Shown piece by piece: positions 8,300-17,384 of a DNA stretch of 45,004 bases (positions within the stretch are counted from its first letter, which is position 1; each line of letters starts with the position of its first letter). The translations under genes were made by a program, and so were the position numbers. The notes below the pieces were generated by a model that was not told the DNA's origin, searched no databases, and saw only the letters and a program-made list of their open reading frames with translations. Source of the stretch: Prosthecobacter sp. (GTDB taxonomy: Bacteria > Verrucomicrobiota > Verrucomicrobiia > Verrucomicrobiales > Verrucomicrobiaceae); assembly GCF_014879935.1 (NCBI RefSeq), contig NZ_JACSRD010000098.1:1-45004 (forward strand), given 5' to 3'.

Positions 8300-8974
8300 A
8301 TGTCCCTCATCCAGCTCACCAAAGTCACAAAGTCCTACCTCGACCCCGGCAGCGGCGCACGCGTGCCCGTGCTGCGCGGCATCACGCTCGGCATCTCGGC
8401 AGGAGAATCCGTGGCCATCGTCGGCCCGTCCGGCTGCGGGAAGAGCACGCTGCTGAACATCCTCGGCACGCTCGACTCGCCGGACGAGGGCAGCTTCGTT
8501 TTCGATGAGCAGGATCTCACGCAATGCACGCCGAAGCAGCTCGCGGCGATCCGCAGCCAGAAGATCGGCTTCATCTTCCAGCTTCATCACCTCATGCCAC
8601 AGTGCTCCGTGCTGGAGAATGTCCTGCTGCCCACGCTTGCCCTCAAATCGCCTCCTGCCGATGCGCAGGAGCGTGCGCAGTCGCTGCTCGAGCAAGTCGG
8701 CCTGAAGGACCGCATGAGCTGGAAACCAGCGCAGCTTTCCGGCGGCGAACGGCAACGCGTGGCCTTTGTGCGTGCGCTTATCAATCAGCCGCGCGTCATC
8801 CTCGCCGATGAACCAACTGGCGCCCTTGATGAGGCGAATGCGGCCACCTTGACCGACCTGCTGCTCAAACTGCAGCAAAGCAGCGGCGTCACGCTCGTCA
8901 TGGTCACGCACCACCGGGCGCAGGCGGAGCGCATGAACCGGGTGATGACGATTCACGAAGGCGTCCTGTCATGA
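8300..8974 (+). CDS. ABC transporter ATP-binding protein (LolD/MacB type)
   Basis: 224 residues, the usual size for LolD/MacB-like ATPases. Walker A GPSGCGKST (42-50), the Q-loop region IGFIFQLHHLMPQCSVLENV, signature LSGGERQR (about 147), Walker B VILADEPTGALD (about 168-179) and switch His in MVTHH are all present. The stop codon overlaps the start of the FtsX-type permease gene (8971-8974, ATGA), so the two are translationally coupled. They should form one inner-membrane machine for lipoprotein, lipid or peptide export rather than solute uptake. Confidence 0.95.
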   Translation: MSLIQLTKVTKSYLDPGSGARVPVLRGITLGISAGESVAIVGPSGCGKSTLLNILGTLDSPDEGSFVFDEQDLTQCTPKQLAAIRSQKIGFIFQLHHLMPQCSVLENVLLPTLALKSPPADAQERAQSLLEQVGLKDRMSWKPAQLSGGERQRVAFVRALINQPRVILADEPTGALDEANAATLTDLLLKLQQSSGVTLVMVTHHRAQAERMNRVMTIHEGVLS

Positions 8975-11900
8975 AGCTGAAGGATTACGTCCTGCAATCA
9001 GCCCGCCACTACTGGCGTGGCCATCTGGGCCTGCTTTTCGGCACCTTTCTCGCCGGCACGATCCTGACCGGCTCGATGCTCGTCGGCGATTCCGTGCGTG
9101 CCAGCCTCCGCCGCGTCGCGGAGCTGCGTCTGGGCAAGGTGGAAGGCGGTGTGCTCGGTGGCGATCGCTGGTTCACGGAAAATCTGGCCCGCAAGACCAA
9201 GGCCGCGCCGCTCATTCTGGCCACAGGCTCCGCCAGCGCGGCGAGTGGCAAGACGCGGGTGAACGGCACGCAGGTGCTCGGCGTGGACGAGGCCTTCTGG
9301 AAGCTCAGCACCAGCAGCAAGGTCTTCACCTTCGACAACTCGTCCGTCGCCATCAATGAATCACTCGCCCGCAAGCTCGGCGCGAAGGTGGGCGACACCG
9401 TGCTCGTGCGTCTGGAGCGCCCCAGCGCCATTTCGCGGGATGCACCGCTTTCCGGCAGCACGAACGAGGACATCTCCCTGCGCCGCAAAGTGTCCGCCAT
9501 CATCAGCGCGGAGGATTTTGGCACCTTCCAGCTCATCGCCTCGCAGATCCCGCCGGACGCGGTGTTTGTGAATCTTTCCGACCTGCAAAACCAGTTGGAG
9601 ATGGACGGACGCGTGAATGCGTTGCTGCACCCGGAGTTCAACGTGCTCCGTGCCCTGTTTGAAAACTACCGCACGCTGGCGGATTTCGCCCTGCAGCTCA
9701 AACGAGTGGCCGGTGAGACGAAGGAATGGGAGATCAGCACCAGCCGTGTGTTTCTCGACGACAGCCTGGCCACGAAGCTCTTCGAATTCAAAGGAGCACG
9801 CGGCGTGCTGACCTACCTGGTCAATGGCATCACCTCCGCGAAAGGCGGGACGCCGTATTCAATGATCACTGCCGTGGGGGAAGGCAAGGATGACGAGATC
9901 ACGATCACGCAGTGGCTCGCGGACGACCAGAAACTCGCCATCGGCGATGAAATCACGATCAAATACTTCGTGGTCGGCCTCGGACGCGATTTGAAGCAGC
10001 AGGAAGCAAAATTCAAAGTGGGGGCGATCCTGCCCATGGATCATCCCATGGTCACAAAGGCGTGGACGCCCGACTTCCCCGGCGTTTCCGACGTGGACAA
10101 CTGCCGCGATTGGGAACCCGGCATCCCGATGGACATGAAGGCCATTCGTGACAAGGACGAGGACTACTGGGATGAGTTCAAAGGCACGCCGAAAGGCTTC
10201 ATCACTCTCGCAGCAGGGCAAAAATTGTGGGCGAACCGCTTTGGCAAGCTCACTGCCGTGCGACTGCCGGATGAAGGCCAGACCGAGGAGGCGAAGGCCA
10301 ACGTGCTCGCCCTGCGACTGAATTTGTCCGACATCGGACTCGTGCCGCGAGATTTCAAAGGCGAGGCCGGTGCCGCGGCGAAGGGCAGCGTGGACTTTGG
10401 CGGCTTGTTCATCGGCTTGAGCATGTTCCTCATCGCTGCGGCGCTCGTGTTCGCGGCGCTGCTGTTTTTGTTCACTTTGGAACGCCGGGCTTCGCAGATC
10501 GGCCTGCTGATGGCCCTGGGATGGACGCGTGGCATGGTGCGCCGCGTCTGGCTGATGGAGGCTGGCGTCATCGCCCTGGCAGGGATCATTCTCGGAGTGC
10601 TCGGAGGCATCGCTTACACTCAAACGGCCCTGCATGGCCTCTCCAACGTGTGGCATGGCGCCACGCAGGGCCTGCCGCTCGTGTTCAGCGCCAGTTTTGG
10701 CACCATCTTCAATGCCGCGCTGGCCACACTGGTCGTTGTTTTGCTCACCTTGTTCTGGGCCAGCCGCAAACTCTTCAAAATCGCCACGCGAGACCTGCTG
10801 GCAGGCTCCTGGCAGGAAAGTGCCACTCCAGCCGCCCAGGCAAAACGATCGAAGGCGATGCCGATTCTGGCCGTGCTCGCCCTTGTGCTGCTCGGCAGCG
10901 GCTTTTTCGTGAAGAATCCAGAAGCCGTGGCCGGCATGTTCTTCGGCTCGGGCATGCTGCTCATGATCGCAGGTCTGCTCTGGCTGAAAGGCCGCATGTT
11001 GCACGACAGCGGCAGCCTGGCGCGCTCGCTGTGGCAGATCGGTTCGCGCAATGTCTCGCGTCGTCCCTCACGCAGCCTTGCGGTCATCGGCATGATGGCG
11101 GGCGGCATCTTCCTCGTCGTGGCGGTGAATGCGTTCCGCATGAGCGCTGGCGATGAAACACAGCGCAGCAGCGGCACCGGCGGCTTTGCCCTGGTCGGCG
11201 AGTCTTCCCTGCCCGTTTACGAAGACTTGAACGCGAAAGCCGGTTGGGAAGCCTTCGGTCTTGATGAAAAACTCATGCCTCAGGCTCGTGTGGTGCCGTT
11301 CCGCGTCCGCGAAGGCGATGATGCGAGCTGTTTGAACCTGAATCGTGCGCAGAAGCCGCTGCTGGTCGGCGTTGATCCCGCGAAACTCGCCGGATCGTTC
11401 ACGTTCGCCTCGGGATCGTGGGAGGAAGTGGTGCAACCGTCCCGGTTGCAGGAAGCGGCAAGCGGGACGCTTGCTCCACAGGCTGTTCCGGCGATTGCTG
11501 ATCAAGCGACGGCCATGTGGGGCCTGGGCAAAGGCGTGGGCGACACGATCGACTACCAGGATGCCAACGGGAACACCTTCCAGGTCAAAATCGTCGGCCT
11601 GCTGGCGGGTTCGGTGCTTCAGGGCAAAATGATCATCAGCGAGGCGGCTTTCCTCGCCAAATATCCTGATGCGGCGGGCTATCGCTTCTTCCTGATCGAT
11701 GCCAAACCGGACCAGCGCGACGAGATCGCCGCGCATTTGACGCGTCAGCTCGAACAACGCGGTCTGGCGCTCGAACCGGCCAAACAGCGTCTGGAACTCT
11801 TCCTCAGTGTGCAGAACACCTACATCGGCATTTTCACCGTGCTGGGTGGTCTGGGCGTGCTGCTTGGCACGGCGGGCATCGGTGTCTTGATCGCCCGTCA

Positions 11901-12198
11901 CGTGCTGGAGCGCCGGGGCGAGCTCGGCCTCATGCAGGCACTCGGTTTCCAGCCGGGAGCTCTGCGCTGGATGATTTTGGGCGAACACAGCGTGTTGCTG
12001 CTGCTTGGCATGATCCTGGGCGTGGTCACCGCCGCGCTGGCGGTGATCCCGCAGTTGATTGGCAGTGGTGGTGGCCTGCCGGTGGCATTTCTTGGCAAAC
12101 TGATCGCGGCGGTGTTCATCTTCGGCCTGCTAGTGTGTGTCATCGCCGTTTCGACTGCCGTCAAAGGCCGGCTGACTGAGGCGATCCGCCGCGAGTGA
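8971..12198 (+). CDS. FtsX-family ABC transporter permease, double-domain
   Basis: 1075 residues with an N-terminal membrane segment (LGLLFGTFLAGTILTGSMLV), a large MacB-like extracytoplasmic domain (about 45-465), a first FtsX domain (about 470-610), a central segment with further membrane helices (about 630-720), a second extracytoplasmic region and a second FtsX domain (about 945-1070). This duplicated layout resembles fused LolC/E-type permeases such as YbbP. With the overlapping ATPase it probably extracts or exports a hydrophobic or peptide substrate. Around codons 820-835 the sequence VQPSRLQEAASGTLAPQAV is encoded by two adjacent palindromes (11432-11474), which look like an in-frame repeat insertion. 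Confidence 0.9.
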   Translation: MKLKDYVLQSARHYWRGHLGLLFGTFLAGTILTGSMLVGDSVRASLRRVAELRLGKVEGGVLGGDRWFTENLARKTKAAPLILATGSASAASGKTRVNGTQVLGVDEAFWKLSTSSKVFTFDNSSVAINESLARKLGAKVGDTVLVRLERPSAISRDAPLSGSTNEDISLRRKVSAIISAEDFGTFQLIASQIPPDAVFVNLSDLQNQLEMDGRVNALLHPEFNVLRALFENYRTLADFALQLKRVAGETKEWEISTSRVFLDDSLATKLFEFKGARGVLTYLVNGITSAKGGTPYSMITAVGEGKDDEITITQWLADDQKLAIGDEITIKYFVVGLGRDLKQQEAKFKVGAILPMDHPMVTKAWTPDFPGVSDVDNCRDWEPGIPMDMKAIRDKDEDYWDEFKGTPKGFITLAAGQKLWANRFGKLTAVRLPDEGQTEEAKANVLALRLNLSDIGLVPRDFKGEAGAAAKGSVDFGGLFIGLSMFLIAAALVFAALLFLFTLERRASQIGLLMALGWTRGMVRRVWLMEAGVIALAGIILGVLGGIAYTQTALHGLSNVWHGATQGLPLVFSASFGTIFNAALATLVVVLLTLFWASRKLFKIATRDLLAGSWQESATPAAQAKRSKAMPILAVLALVLLGSGFFVKNPEAVAGMFFGSGMLLMIAGLLWLKGRMLHDSGSLARSLWQIGSRNVSRRPSRSLAVIGMMAGGIFLVVAVNAFRMSAGDETQRSSGTGGFALVGESSLPVYEDLNAKAGWEAFGLDEKLMPQARVVPFRVREGDDASCLNLNRAQKPLLVGVDPAKLAGSFTFASGSWEEVVQPSRLQEAASGTLAPQAVPAIADQATAMWGLGKGVGDTIDYQDANGNTFQVKIVGLLAGSVLQGKMIISEAAFLAKYPDAAGYRFFLIDAKPDQRDEIAAHLTRQLEQRGLALEPAKQRLELFLSVQNTYIGIFTVLGGLGVLLGTAGIGVLIARHVLERRGELGLMQALGFQPGALRWMILGEHSVLLLLGMILGVVTAALAVIPQLIGSGGGLPVAFLGKLIAAVFIFGLLVCVIAVSTAVKGRLTEAIRRE
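11432..11474. repeat. Pair of palindromes inside the permease gene
   Basis: TGCAACCG-TCC-CGGTTGCA (11432-11450) is followed 7 bp later by GCAAGCG-GGA-CGCTTGC (11458-11474). Read on the opposite strand the second is GCAAGCG-TCC-CGCTTGC. The two core palindromes therefore differ only by a C/G swap that is compensated in the other arm, and they face each other in inverted orientation. They are translated in frame within the permease. Confidence 0.85.
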
Positions 12199-12247
12199 GG
12201 CGTCCCGCGCCTTGCGCATCGCTGTTCGCACGCTCATATGAGCGGCA

Positions 12248-13252
12248 GTGAATCCCGCGCTCAACGATCCCGACTCTCCCTTCGATCTCGCCCTCCGTCC
12301 GGCGGATTTTTCGGAGTTTCACGGCCAGACCAAGGTGAAGGAGCAGCTCCTGGTCATGGTCGAGGCCGCGAAGATGCGCGGCGAGTCGCTGGACCACGTC
12401 CTGCTCTGCGGCCCGCCCGGTTTGGGCAAAACCACGCTCGCCAATCTGATCGCGAATGCCGTCGGCACGAAGCTGCACACGACCAGCGGCCCGCAGATCG
12501 AACGCGCAGGCGATCTGGCGGGCATTCTGACCAATCTCCAGGAGCGGGACATCCTCTTCATCGACGAGATCCATCGGCTGCATCCGAGCGTCGAAGAATA
12601 CCTGTATCCGGCCATCGAGGACTTCCGGCTCGACATCATCATCGATCAGGGTCCGAAGGCCCGCACGATCCGTCTCGATCTGCCGCCCTTCACGCTGGTG
12701 GGGGCCACCACACGCGCCGGCATGCTCACCGCGCCGATGCGCTCCCGTTTCGGCATTCCGAACCGGCTGGACTACTACACGAGCGAGGAATTGCAGCACA
12801 TCCTGATGCGCTCCGCCCGTCTCATGAACGTGGCGATGGGGGAGGCCGGAGCGCATGAGATCGCCCGTCGTTCACGCGGCACGCCACGCATCGCGAATCA
12901 CCTGCTGCGCTGGGTTCGTGACTACGCGCAGGTGAAGGCGCAGAACGTCGTGACGGAGGAAGTCGCCCATCAGGCGCTCACCATGCGTGACATCGACGAG
13001 ACCGGGCTCGATGAAATGGACAAGCGCATCCTCGAAGCGATCATCGGCAAGTTCGACGGCGGCCCCGTCGGCCTCAATTCCGTCGCGGTCGCTGTCGGTG
13101 AGGATGCCAGCACGCTCGAAGACGTACATGAGCCCTACCTCGTGATGCAAGGCTACCTCAAACGCACCCCACGCGGCCGCGTCGCCATGCCTGCGGCTTA
13201 TCGGAAGCTGGGACTCGTTCCGCCGCTCACAGGGCAGGCTGAGCTGTTTTGA
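12248..13252 (+). CDS. ruvB: Holliday junction branch-migration ATPase RuvB
   Basis: 334 residues from a GTG start, the full RuvB length. Walker [10 protein letters not shown] (about 55-63), Walker [11 protein letters not shown] (about 102-111), sensor 1 GATTRAG, the Arg finger region RSRFGI, and a C-terminal winged helix ([33 protein letters not shown]) are all visible. RuvB drives branch migration with RuvA during recombinational repair. No ruvA or ruvC lies in the window. GTG 12248 was chosen because the nearby ATG at 12238 is in another frame. It converges with the next gene at a 2-bp gap. Confidence 0.97.
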   Translation: MNPALNDPDSPFDLALRPADFSEFHGQTKVKEQLLVMVEAAKMRGESLDHVLLCGPPGLGKTTLANLIANAVGTKLHTTSGPQIERAGDLAGILTNLQERDILFIDEIHRLHPSVEEYLYPAIEDFRLDIIIDQGPKARTIRLDLPPFTLVGATTRAGMLTAPMRSRFGIPNRLDYYTSEELQHILMRSARLMNVAMGEAGAHEIARRSRGTPRIANHLLRWVRDYAQVKAQNVVTEEVAHQALTMRDIDETGLDEMDKRILEAIIGKFDGGPVGLNSVAVAVGEDASTLEDVHEPYLVMQGYLKRTPRGRVAMPAAYRKLGLVPPLTGQAELF

Positions 13253-13254
13253 GA

Positions 13255-13911
13255 TCACCTTTTCCGGCTGTTGCGCCACAGTGCGACGAGGTCGCTCGGA
13301 TTGTCAGCCAATGTTTCCACCACCGGGAGGCCGATCACACTTGCGACTTCATCGGCAAGCCTGCGAACTCGTTGCGGACAGGTGTCTTGATCGTCATCAA
13401 ACCACTGCAGGTGAACTTGTTTCCCCGAGTTCTGCACCATCACGACTAACCACGAGAACCAGCCATCGGCATCCTTCCGTCGCTGGATTTGAACCTGCCG
13501 GAACTCAGTCAGCGAGTGTTTGCGCATGTAAAGCGGCACGCCCAACCAAGTCCATTGGCGCAACAAGCAGCGGCTCGCTGGTTCGATGTTCGTGTCGATG
13601 CGGGTCAGCAGAAACACAGCAGCCGCCGCGAGCGACACCGCGATGATCAGCACCACATCTTCCGTGTCATAACAGGCTGACGAGACGTTTGAGAGAGCCG
13701 CGGCCTCCCTGGCTCGTTCCTCCCCATTGAAGATGTATTCCAGTGCCGAAAGAGGTGCGGAACCTGTGCCTTGCTCAGAAGATTCATGGTTCACCGCCAG
13801 CAGCCACGCCCACAAGACAATCGCCAGCGTCCCGGCGACACACGCAGCGACCACCTGTCTGCGCCAGGAGCCATGAGTGATGCGGAGAACCACCGTTTCC
13901 GAAGAAGACAT
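13255..13911 (-). CDS. Hypothetical membrane protein with PH-like C-terminal region
   Basis: About 218 residues from ATG 13911. Two hydrophobic segments are clear (VVAACVAGTLAIVLWAWLLAV and VVLIIAVSLAAAAVFLLT), separated by about 50 residues. The C-terminal half (RIDTNIEPASRCLLRQWTWLGVP, then SLTEFRQVQIQRR) resembles bacterial membrane-anchored PH-like domains in pattern; no catalytic motif was seen. The open frame extends to 13998, but that start would leave only 22 bp to the divergent gene at 14021 and adds a poorly conserved-looking N-terminus. Function unknown. Confidence 0.65.
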   Translation of the reverse strand: MSSSETVVLRITHGSWRRQVVAACVAGTLAIVLWAWLLAVNHESSEQGTGSAPLSALEYIFNGEERAREAAALSNVSSACYDTEDVVLIIAVSLAAAAVFLLTRIDTNIEPASRCLLRQWTWLGVPLYMRKHSLTEFRQVQIQRRKDADGWFSWLVVMVQNSGKQVHLQWFDDDQDTCPQRVRRLADEVASVIGLPVVETLADNPSDLVALWRNSRKR

Positions 13912-14020
13912 GCTGGAAGGACCGTAGGCCGCCACGCAGAAAGCCAAGCTTAATTTGAAGACGCGAAACACCTTCCTTGCGCCCTTCTCAATCGTCATTC
14001 AGCATCCGTAACTCTTCGAT

Positions 14021-14509
14021 ATGTGGCAGGAACTCCTCAGTCTCTGGCAGAACGTCCGTGATCCGGAGTATCTGCATCTGCTGCTGGAGCCGCTGCCGCT
14101 CTACGGCCTGGGCATCGGGCTGACGTTTGTGATCGTCTCGTTCGTGTTCGGCGAGCTGAAAAGCCGCATGCTGGCGCTGGCGATCATCTGCGTGTCCTGC
14201 GCGAGCGTGTGGCCCTACATCGACCTGCGTGACAAGGCCACGCCGCGGATTCTTGCCACCCGTTCACCCGAGTACGCGCCACTCATTCAAGAGCAAACCC
14301 AACGGCGGAAGGACTGGTCCTGGCCCTACTACGTGCAGGCGCTGCTTAGCCTGGCCGCCCTGGCCACCACGCGGCATCCCAAGGGCCGACCGCTGCTGCT
14401 GGCCGTCGTGATCCTGGGTGCGATGCTGTTCTGGTTCAGCATCTGGATGCACAAGAAGGAGTGCGAGGTCTATCACCGCAACATCGTGCGGTTCATCCCG
14501 GTGCGCTGA
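14021..14509 (+). CDS. Small multispanning membrane protein, function unknown
   Basis: 162 residues. About four hydrophobic segments can be drawn: GLGIGLTFVIVSFVFG, MLALAIICVSCASVW, YYVQALLSLAALATT, and LLAVVILGAMLFWFSIWM. A polar loop of about 35 residues (DLRDKATPRILATRSPEYAP and on) sits between the second and third, the layout of small DUF2231-like membrane proteins, but no family can be named with confidence. It is followed by a palindrome (14524-14551) at the convergent junction with the vWA-like gene. Confidence 0.7.
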   Translation: MWQELLSLWQNVRDPEYLHLLLEPLPLYGLGIGLTFVIVSFVFGELKSRMLALAIICVSCASVWPYIDLRDKATPRILATRSPEYAPLIQEQTQRRKDWSWPYYVQALLSLAALATTRHPKGRPLLLAVVILGAMLFWFSIWMHKKECEVYHRNIVRFIPVR

Positions 14510-14523
14510 CGAGTCCGATTCGT

Positions 14524-14551
14524 GCCGAGGTTTGGCGTGGCAAACCACGGC
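14524..14551. terminator. Hairpin at convergent gene junction
   Basis: GCCG-a-GGTTTG, loop GCGTGG, CAAACC-a-CGGC forms a near-perfect stem with one A/A mismatch. It lies 14 bp after the stop at 14509 and abuts the stop of the vWA-like gene at 14551. No U-tract follows on either strand, so it may be a repeat element used as a bidirectional stop rather than a canonical intrinsic terminator. Confidence 0.5.
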
Positions 14552-16191
14552 TACTCTTCGATGTAAGAGTCGCCCTGCGTCGGTACCACGAGCTGGTTTT
14601 TGACGAACTCAAAATACTGTCCCTTCCCGTAGGAATGGATGTAGAGCCGCTGTTTGCGACGCTTGAGGTTGTCCAGCACCACGGAGGCCTGCTTGAACTC
14701 AACGGTGTCCTGGAAATCGGAGAACCAGTAGAGGCCGTCGGCGTTGCGCACCTCCTCACTCAGCAGAGCCAGCCAGGTGTAACCGAGGCCCACATTGTGG
14801 ACGAAGTAGGTTTGCGGGCGCTTCGACAGCAAGCGGAAGATGGATTCCATGGATATGGGCACCGTCGGGTCGATTTTGAACTTGGCAGCGTCCGCCTGGG
14901 TGGCCCCACCCATGCGCCAGAACTTTTCAAACTCGACTGTCGAGGTGCGATAGATGCCCGTGCCGGACAATCTCTCCTTCGGAGGTGCCTCCAGCCCGCA
15001 GCCAAAATAAAGCACGACGACACTGCCTTTCGCGACCTTGTCCACCTCGCCGACGACGCGTCCGAGATGCGGGGCCATCGACGAAGAGACATCCAGCACC
15101 ACCGCGAGCTTTTTGGCGCGGATGTTGAGCCCAAACAACGGCCCGAAGACCATGCCGTTCGCGCCGCCGATGCCGAGTCCCTTGCCAAAGCCGGCCCCGG
15201 CGCCCGCCAGCCCGAATCCGCCGTTGCTGAGCGTTCCACCACCCATCTTGTTCGTCTGCGGCAGGTCCAGCATGTCCGGCACATCGGTCGGCAGCACGAC
15301 CTGTGAGATGGCGCTCTCCACCGCCAGCTTGCGGATCGGCATCGACTGCTTGAGCCACGGGTTTTTCTTCTGCTGGATGGTGTGCTGCAGCTTTTCGGCA
15401 GCCTGCTGGCCCTGCACGGAGCCACCAGGCAGGAAATCCACATCCGGTTCCATGGTCTGATGCACCACAATGACCGCCCCGAGGATCAGCAAGGCCACAT
15501 GGATGCCCACGCTCAGCAGCAGGGAGCGTCCGCCCCACTTCTCCCAGCGCTCTTTCAAGCTGTCTTGAGGCGTGGCTTCTCCCTCTGCGGAGCCTTCCGG
15601 CTTGACGCTGCCGGGCGGTTTGAAAACGGGCCCCGGCTCGTCCTTGTCATGTTTCGCGTCCGAATCATCGGCTTCCTCGTGCTGCGGAGACGACACCTTT
15701 TCAGACTCGGTTGAAGCCTGCACCGAGGCCGATGCAGGAGCGGGGACGATGTCGCCTCTCAGCGATTCAAACTCAGTCGAAGCCGTGCTCAGCGGCACTG
15801 GCGGCGCGATGGTCAGCTTTGCAGGTTCTTGGGGTGTCGCCGGCCGCGGCACCACCTCGCGAGGGCGGCTGATCAGTTCATTTTCGGCTGCCGGTGGCGG
15901 CGACGTCTCAATGACACCGCGTTTGCGGATGGGAACGCGGGCAGTCGCGGGCGTCACGGGTGCCTCGGCGGCCTCCACAGGTTCGACGCCTGGCTCCGGG
16001 ACTGCCTCCACCGTCTCGGTGGCAGGCTCCGCATCAGGAGGGGCGTCCAGCGGGGTCTCGGCCGCATGCCAGTCCTCCGGCTGCGGCTCTGGCGAGGATT
16101 CAAGTTCCTCTGGCGGCGGAGAGCCAACAGATTCCACGGCGTCGTCATCGACAGTGGGCAGGTGTCTGAAATCGTCTGGGACGTGGCGCAT
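14551..16191 (-). CDS. vWA-like domain protein with long disordered cytoplasmic N-terminus
   Basis: About 546 residues from ATG 16191. Residues 1 to about 230 are rich in Pro, Glu, Ala and Ser and predicted disordered. A single membrane segment follows (SLLLSVGIHVALLILGAVIVV), preceded by Lys/Arg-rich sequence, as in TonB-like anchors. A Gly-rich stretch (LAGAGAGFGKGLGIGGANG) then leads to a von Willebrand A-like domain: VVLDVSSSMAPHLG carries a DxSxS metal-site motif. The C-terminal residues end in TQGDSYIEE. Such proteins are common in PVC bacteria, with unknown partners. The frame stays open to ATG 16335; 16191 is preferred because the extra 48 residues are basic and unlike the acidic disordered region. 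Confidence 0.75.
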   Translation of the reverse strand: MRHVPDDFRHLPTVDDDAVESVGSPPPEELESSPEPQPEDWHAAETPLDAPPDAEPATETVEAVPEPGVEPVEAAEAPVTPATARVPIRKRGVIETSPPPAAENELISRPREVVPRPATPQEPAKLTIAPPVPLSTASTEFESLRGDIVPAPASASVQASTESEKVSSPQHEEADDSDAKHDKDEPGPVFKPPGSVKPEGSAEGEATPQDSLKERWEKWGGRSLLLSVGIHVALLILGAVIVVHQTMEPDVDFLPGGSVQGQQAAEKLQHTIQQKKNPWLKQSMPIRKLAVESAISQVVLPTDVPDMLDLPQTNKMGGGTLSNGGFGLAGAGAGFGKGLGIGGANGMVFGPLFGLNIRAKKLAVVLDVSSSMAPHLGRVVGEVDKVAKGSVVVLYFGCGLEAPPKERLSGTGIYRTSTVEFEKFWRMGGATQADAAKFKIDPTVPISMESIFRLLSKRPQTYFVHNVGLGYTWLALLSEEVRNADGLYWFSDFQDTVEFKQASVVLDNLKRRKQRLYIHSYGKGQYFEFVKNQLVVPTQGDSYIEE

Positions 16192-16365
16192 TGGAGATGA
16201 CAGTCGAAACCGGAGAAACGACCGCCGCCGGATTTCGGCCCGCAAGCTGCCGCTGCCCGCCTCTTGCCGCAACCATTTCATGCCCGGAACAGCCTGCGTC
16301 CAACGCCCTGACCTCTCGGTTCGCTTGAATTTCACATCATCGACGGCGATGCATCCGGCCCCGCG

Positions 16366-17124
16366 ATGCTGACCCGCCTTTCCGAGCTCCCCTCACGCAA
16401 GATCAACGGCCCCAAGATCGCCGTTTTGACCGCCTACGACTATCCCACCGGTCGCATGCTGGACGACGCGGGCATTGATTTGATCCTCGTGGGCGACTCG
16501 GTGGGCATGGTGGTGCACGGGCTGCCTGACACCACGGGCGTGACGATGGAGATGATGCTCATCCACACCGCGTCCGTCTGCCGTGGTGTGAAACGGGCTC
16601 CCGTCATCGCGGACCTGCCGTTTCAGAGCTACCGCACTCCGGAGGAGGCCGTTTTCAACTCGAAGCGCCTCATGGCCTGCGGCGCGTCCGCCGTGAAGCT
16701 CGAAGGCGGCGTCGCGATGCTGCCGCAGATTCGCGCGATCATCGATGCGGGCATCCCCTTCGTCGGCCACATCGGCATGCTGCCGCAAAGCGTGAAGGAA
16801 GAGGGCGGCTACAAAAAGAAAGGCAAGACCAGCGAGCAGATCGATCACCTCATCGCTGATGCACGTGCCGTGGACGAGGCTGGAGCCGTGGCGATGGTCC
16901 TGGAAAGCATCGTGCCGGACGTGGCGACTCAGATCACCTCCCTGGTGAAGGCCAGCACCATCGGCATCGGTGCCGGGGCCGCCACCGACGGACAGGTGCT
17001 GGTCACGCCCGACCTGCTGGGCAGCTTTCCCTGGTTCCGCCCGCCATTTGCGAAAGCAAGAGCCGATGTGGCCGGCGAAACGGAGCGGGCTGTGCGGGAA
17101 TACATCGCGGATGTGCGCAATTGA
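16366..17124 (+). CDS. panB: 3-methyl-2-oxobutanoate hydroxymethyltransferase
   Basis: 252 residues, slightly shorter than E. coli PanB. It makes ketopantoate from 2-oxoisovalerate and methylene-tetrahydrofolate, the first step of pantothenate synthesis. Signatures are TAYDYPTGRMLD (22-33), ILVGDSVGMVVHG (40-52, with a Mg-binding Asp), IADLPF, AVKLEGG, GIPFVGHIGMLPQS and MVLESIVPDV, with the catalytic Glu in the last. No panC or panD is adjacent. It diverges from the vWA-like gene. Confidence 0.95.
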   Translation: MLTRLSELPSRKINGPKIAVLTAYDYPTGRMLDDAGIDLILVGDSVGMVVHGLPDTTGVTMEMMLIHTASVCRGVKRAPVIADLPFQSYRTPEEAVFNSKRLMACGASAVKLEGGVAMLPQIRAIIDAGIPFVGHIGMLPQSVKEEGGYKKKGKTSEQIDHLIADARAVDEAGAVAMVLESIVPDVATQITSLVKASTIGIGAGAATDGQVLVTPDLLGSFPWFRPPFAKARADVAGETERAVREYIADVRN

Positions 17125-17384
17125 GGAGCGGCTGACGCTGTCGGAATATAACGTGGGAGCGTCATAAGGTGCCCCGTTCTCCTACGTATTCGTCAGCCGT
17201 TTGGCTGCCAGTCTGGCGGATGGTTTGTTAGCCGACCACGCGCCAGTTCATCGCCGCTGACATTACGAGCCAGTCTCGTGGGCGGCATTGCAGCAGGCGG
17301 CGAAATGGGCTTGGGATTCAGTTCTCAGGGGGCGCCATCTGGCAATCCGTTGCAAGGAAGCTTGCCATAGGTCAGGCGGGCGGT
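17125..17384. other. Intergenic region after panB
   Basis: 260 bp between panB and the convergent NERD gene. It contains a distant inverted pair, CGGCTGACG near 17127 and CGTCAGCCG near 17209, and a GACGCT/AGCGTC pair with a long loop. Neither has a T-tract. No convincing gene, RNA or terminator was found. Confidence 0.4.

Noticed and set aside
16192-16335. 48-residue N-terminal extension of the vWA-like protein
   Set aside because: The extension is basic and Arg-rich, unlike the acidic disordered region that follows, and would leave only 30 bp to divergent panB; it remains possible.
17130-17240. Possible integron attC-like site after panB (GTTAGCC, TAACG)
   Set aside because: The bases do not fit the R' (GTTRRRY) and R'' (RYYYAAC) consensus and no integrase or cassette array is present.
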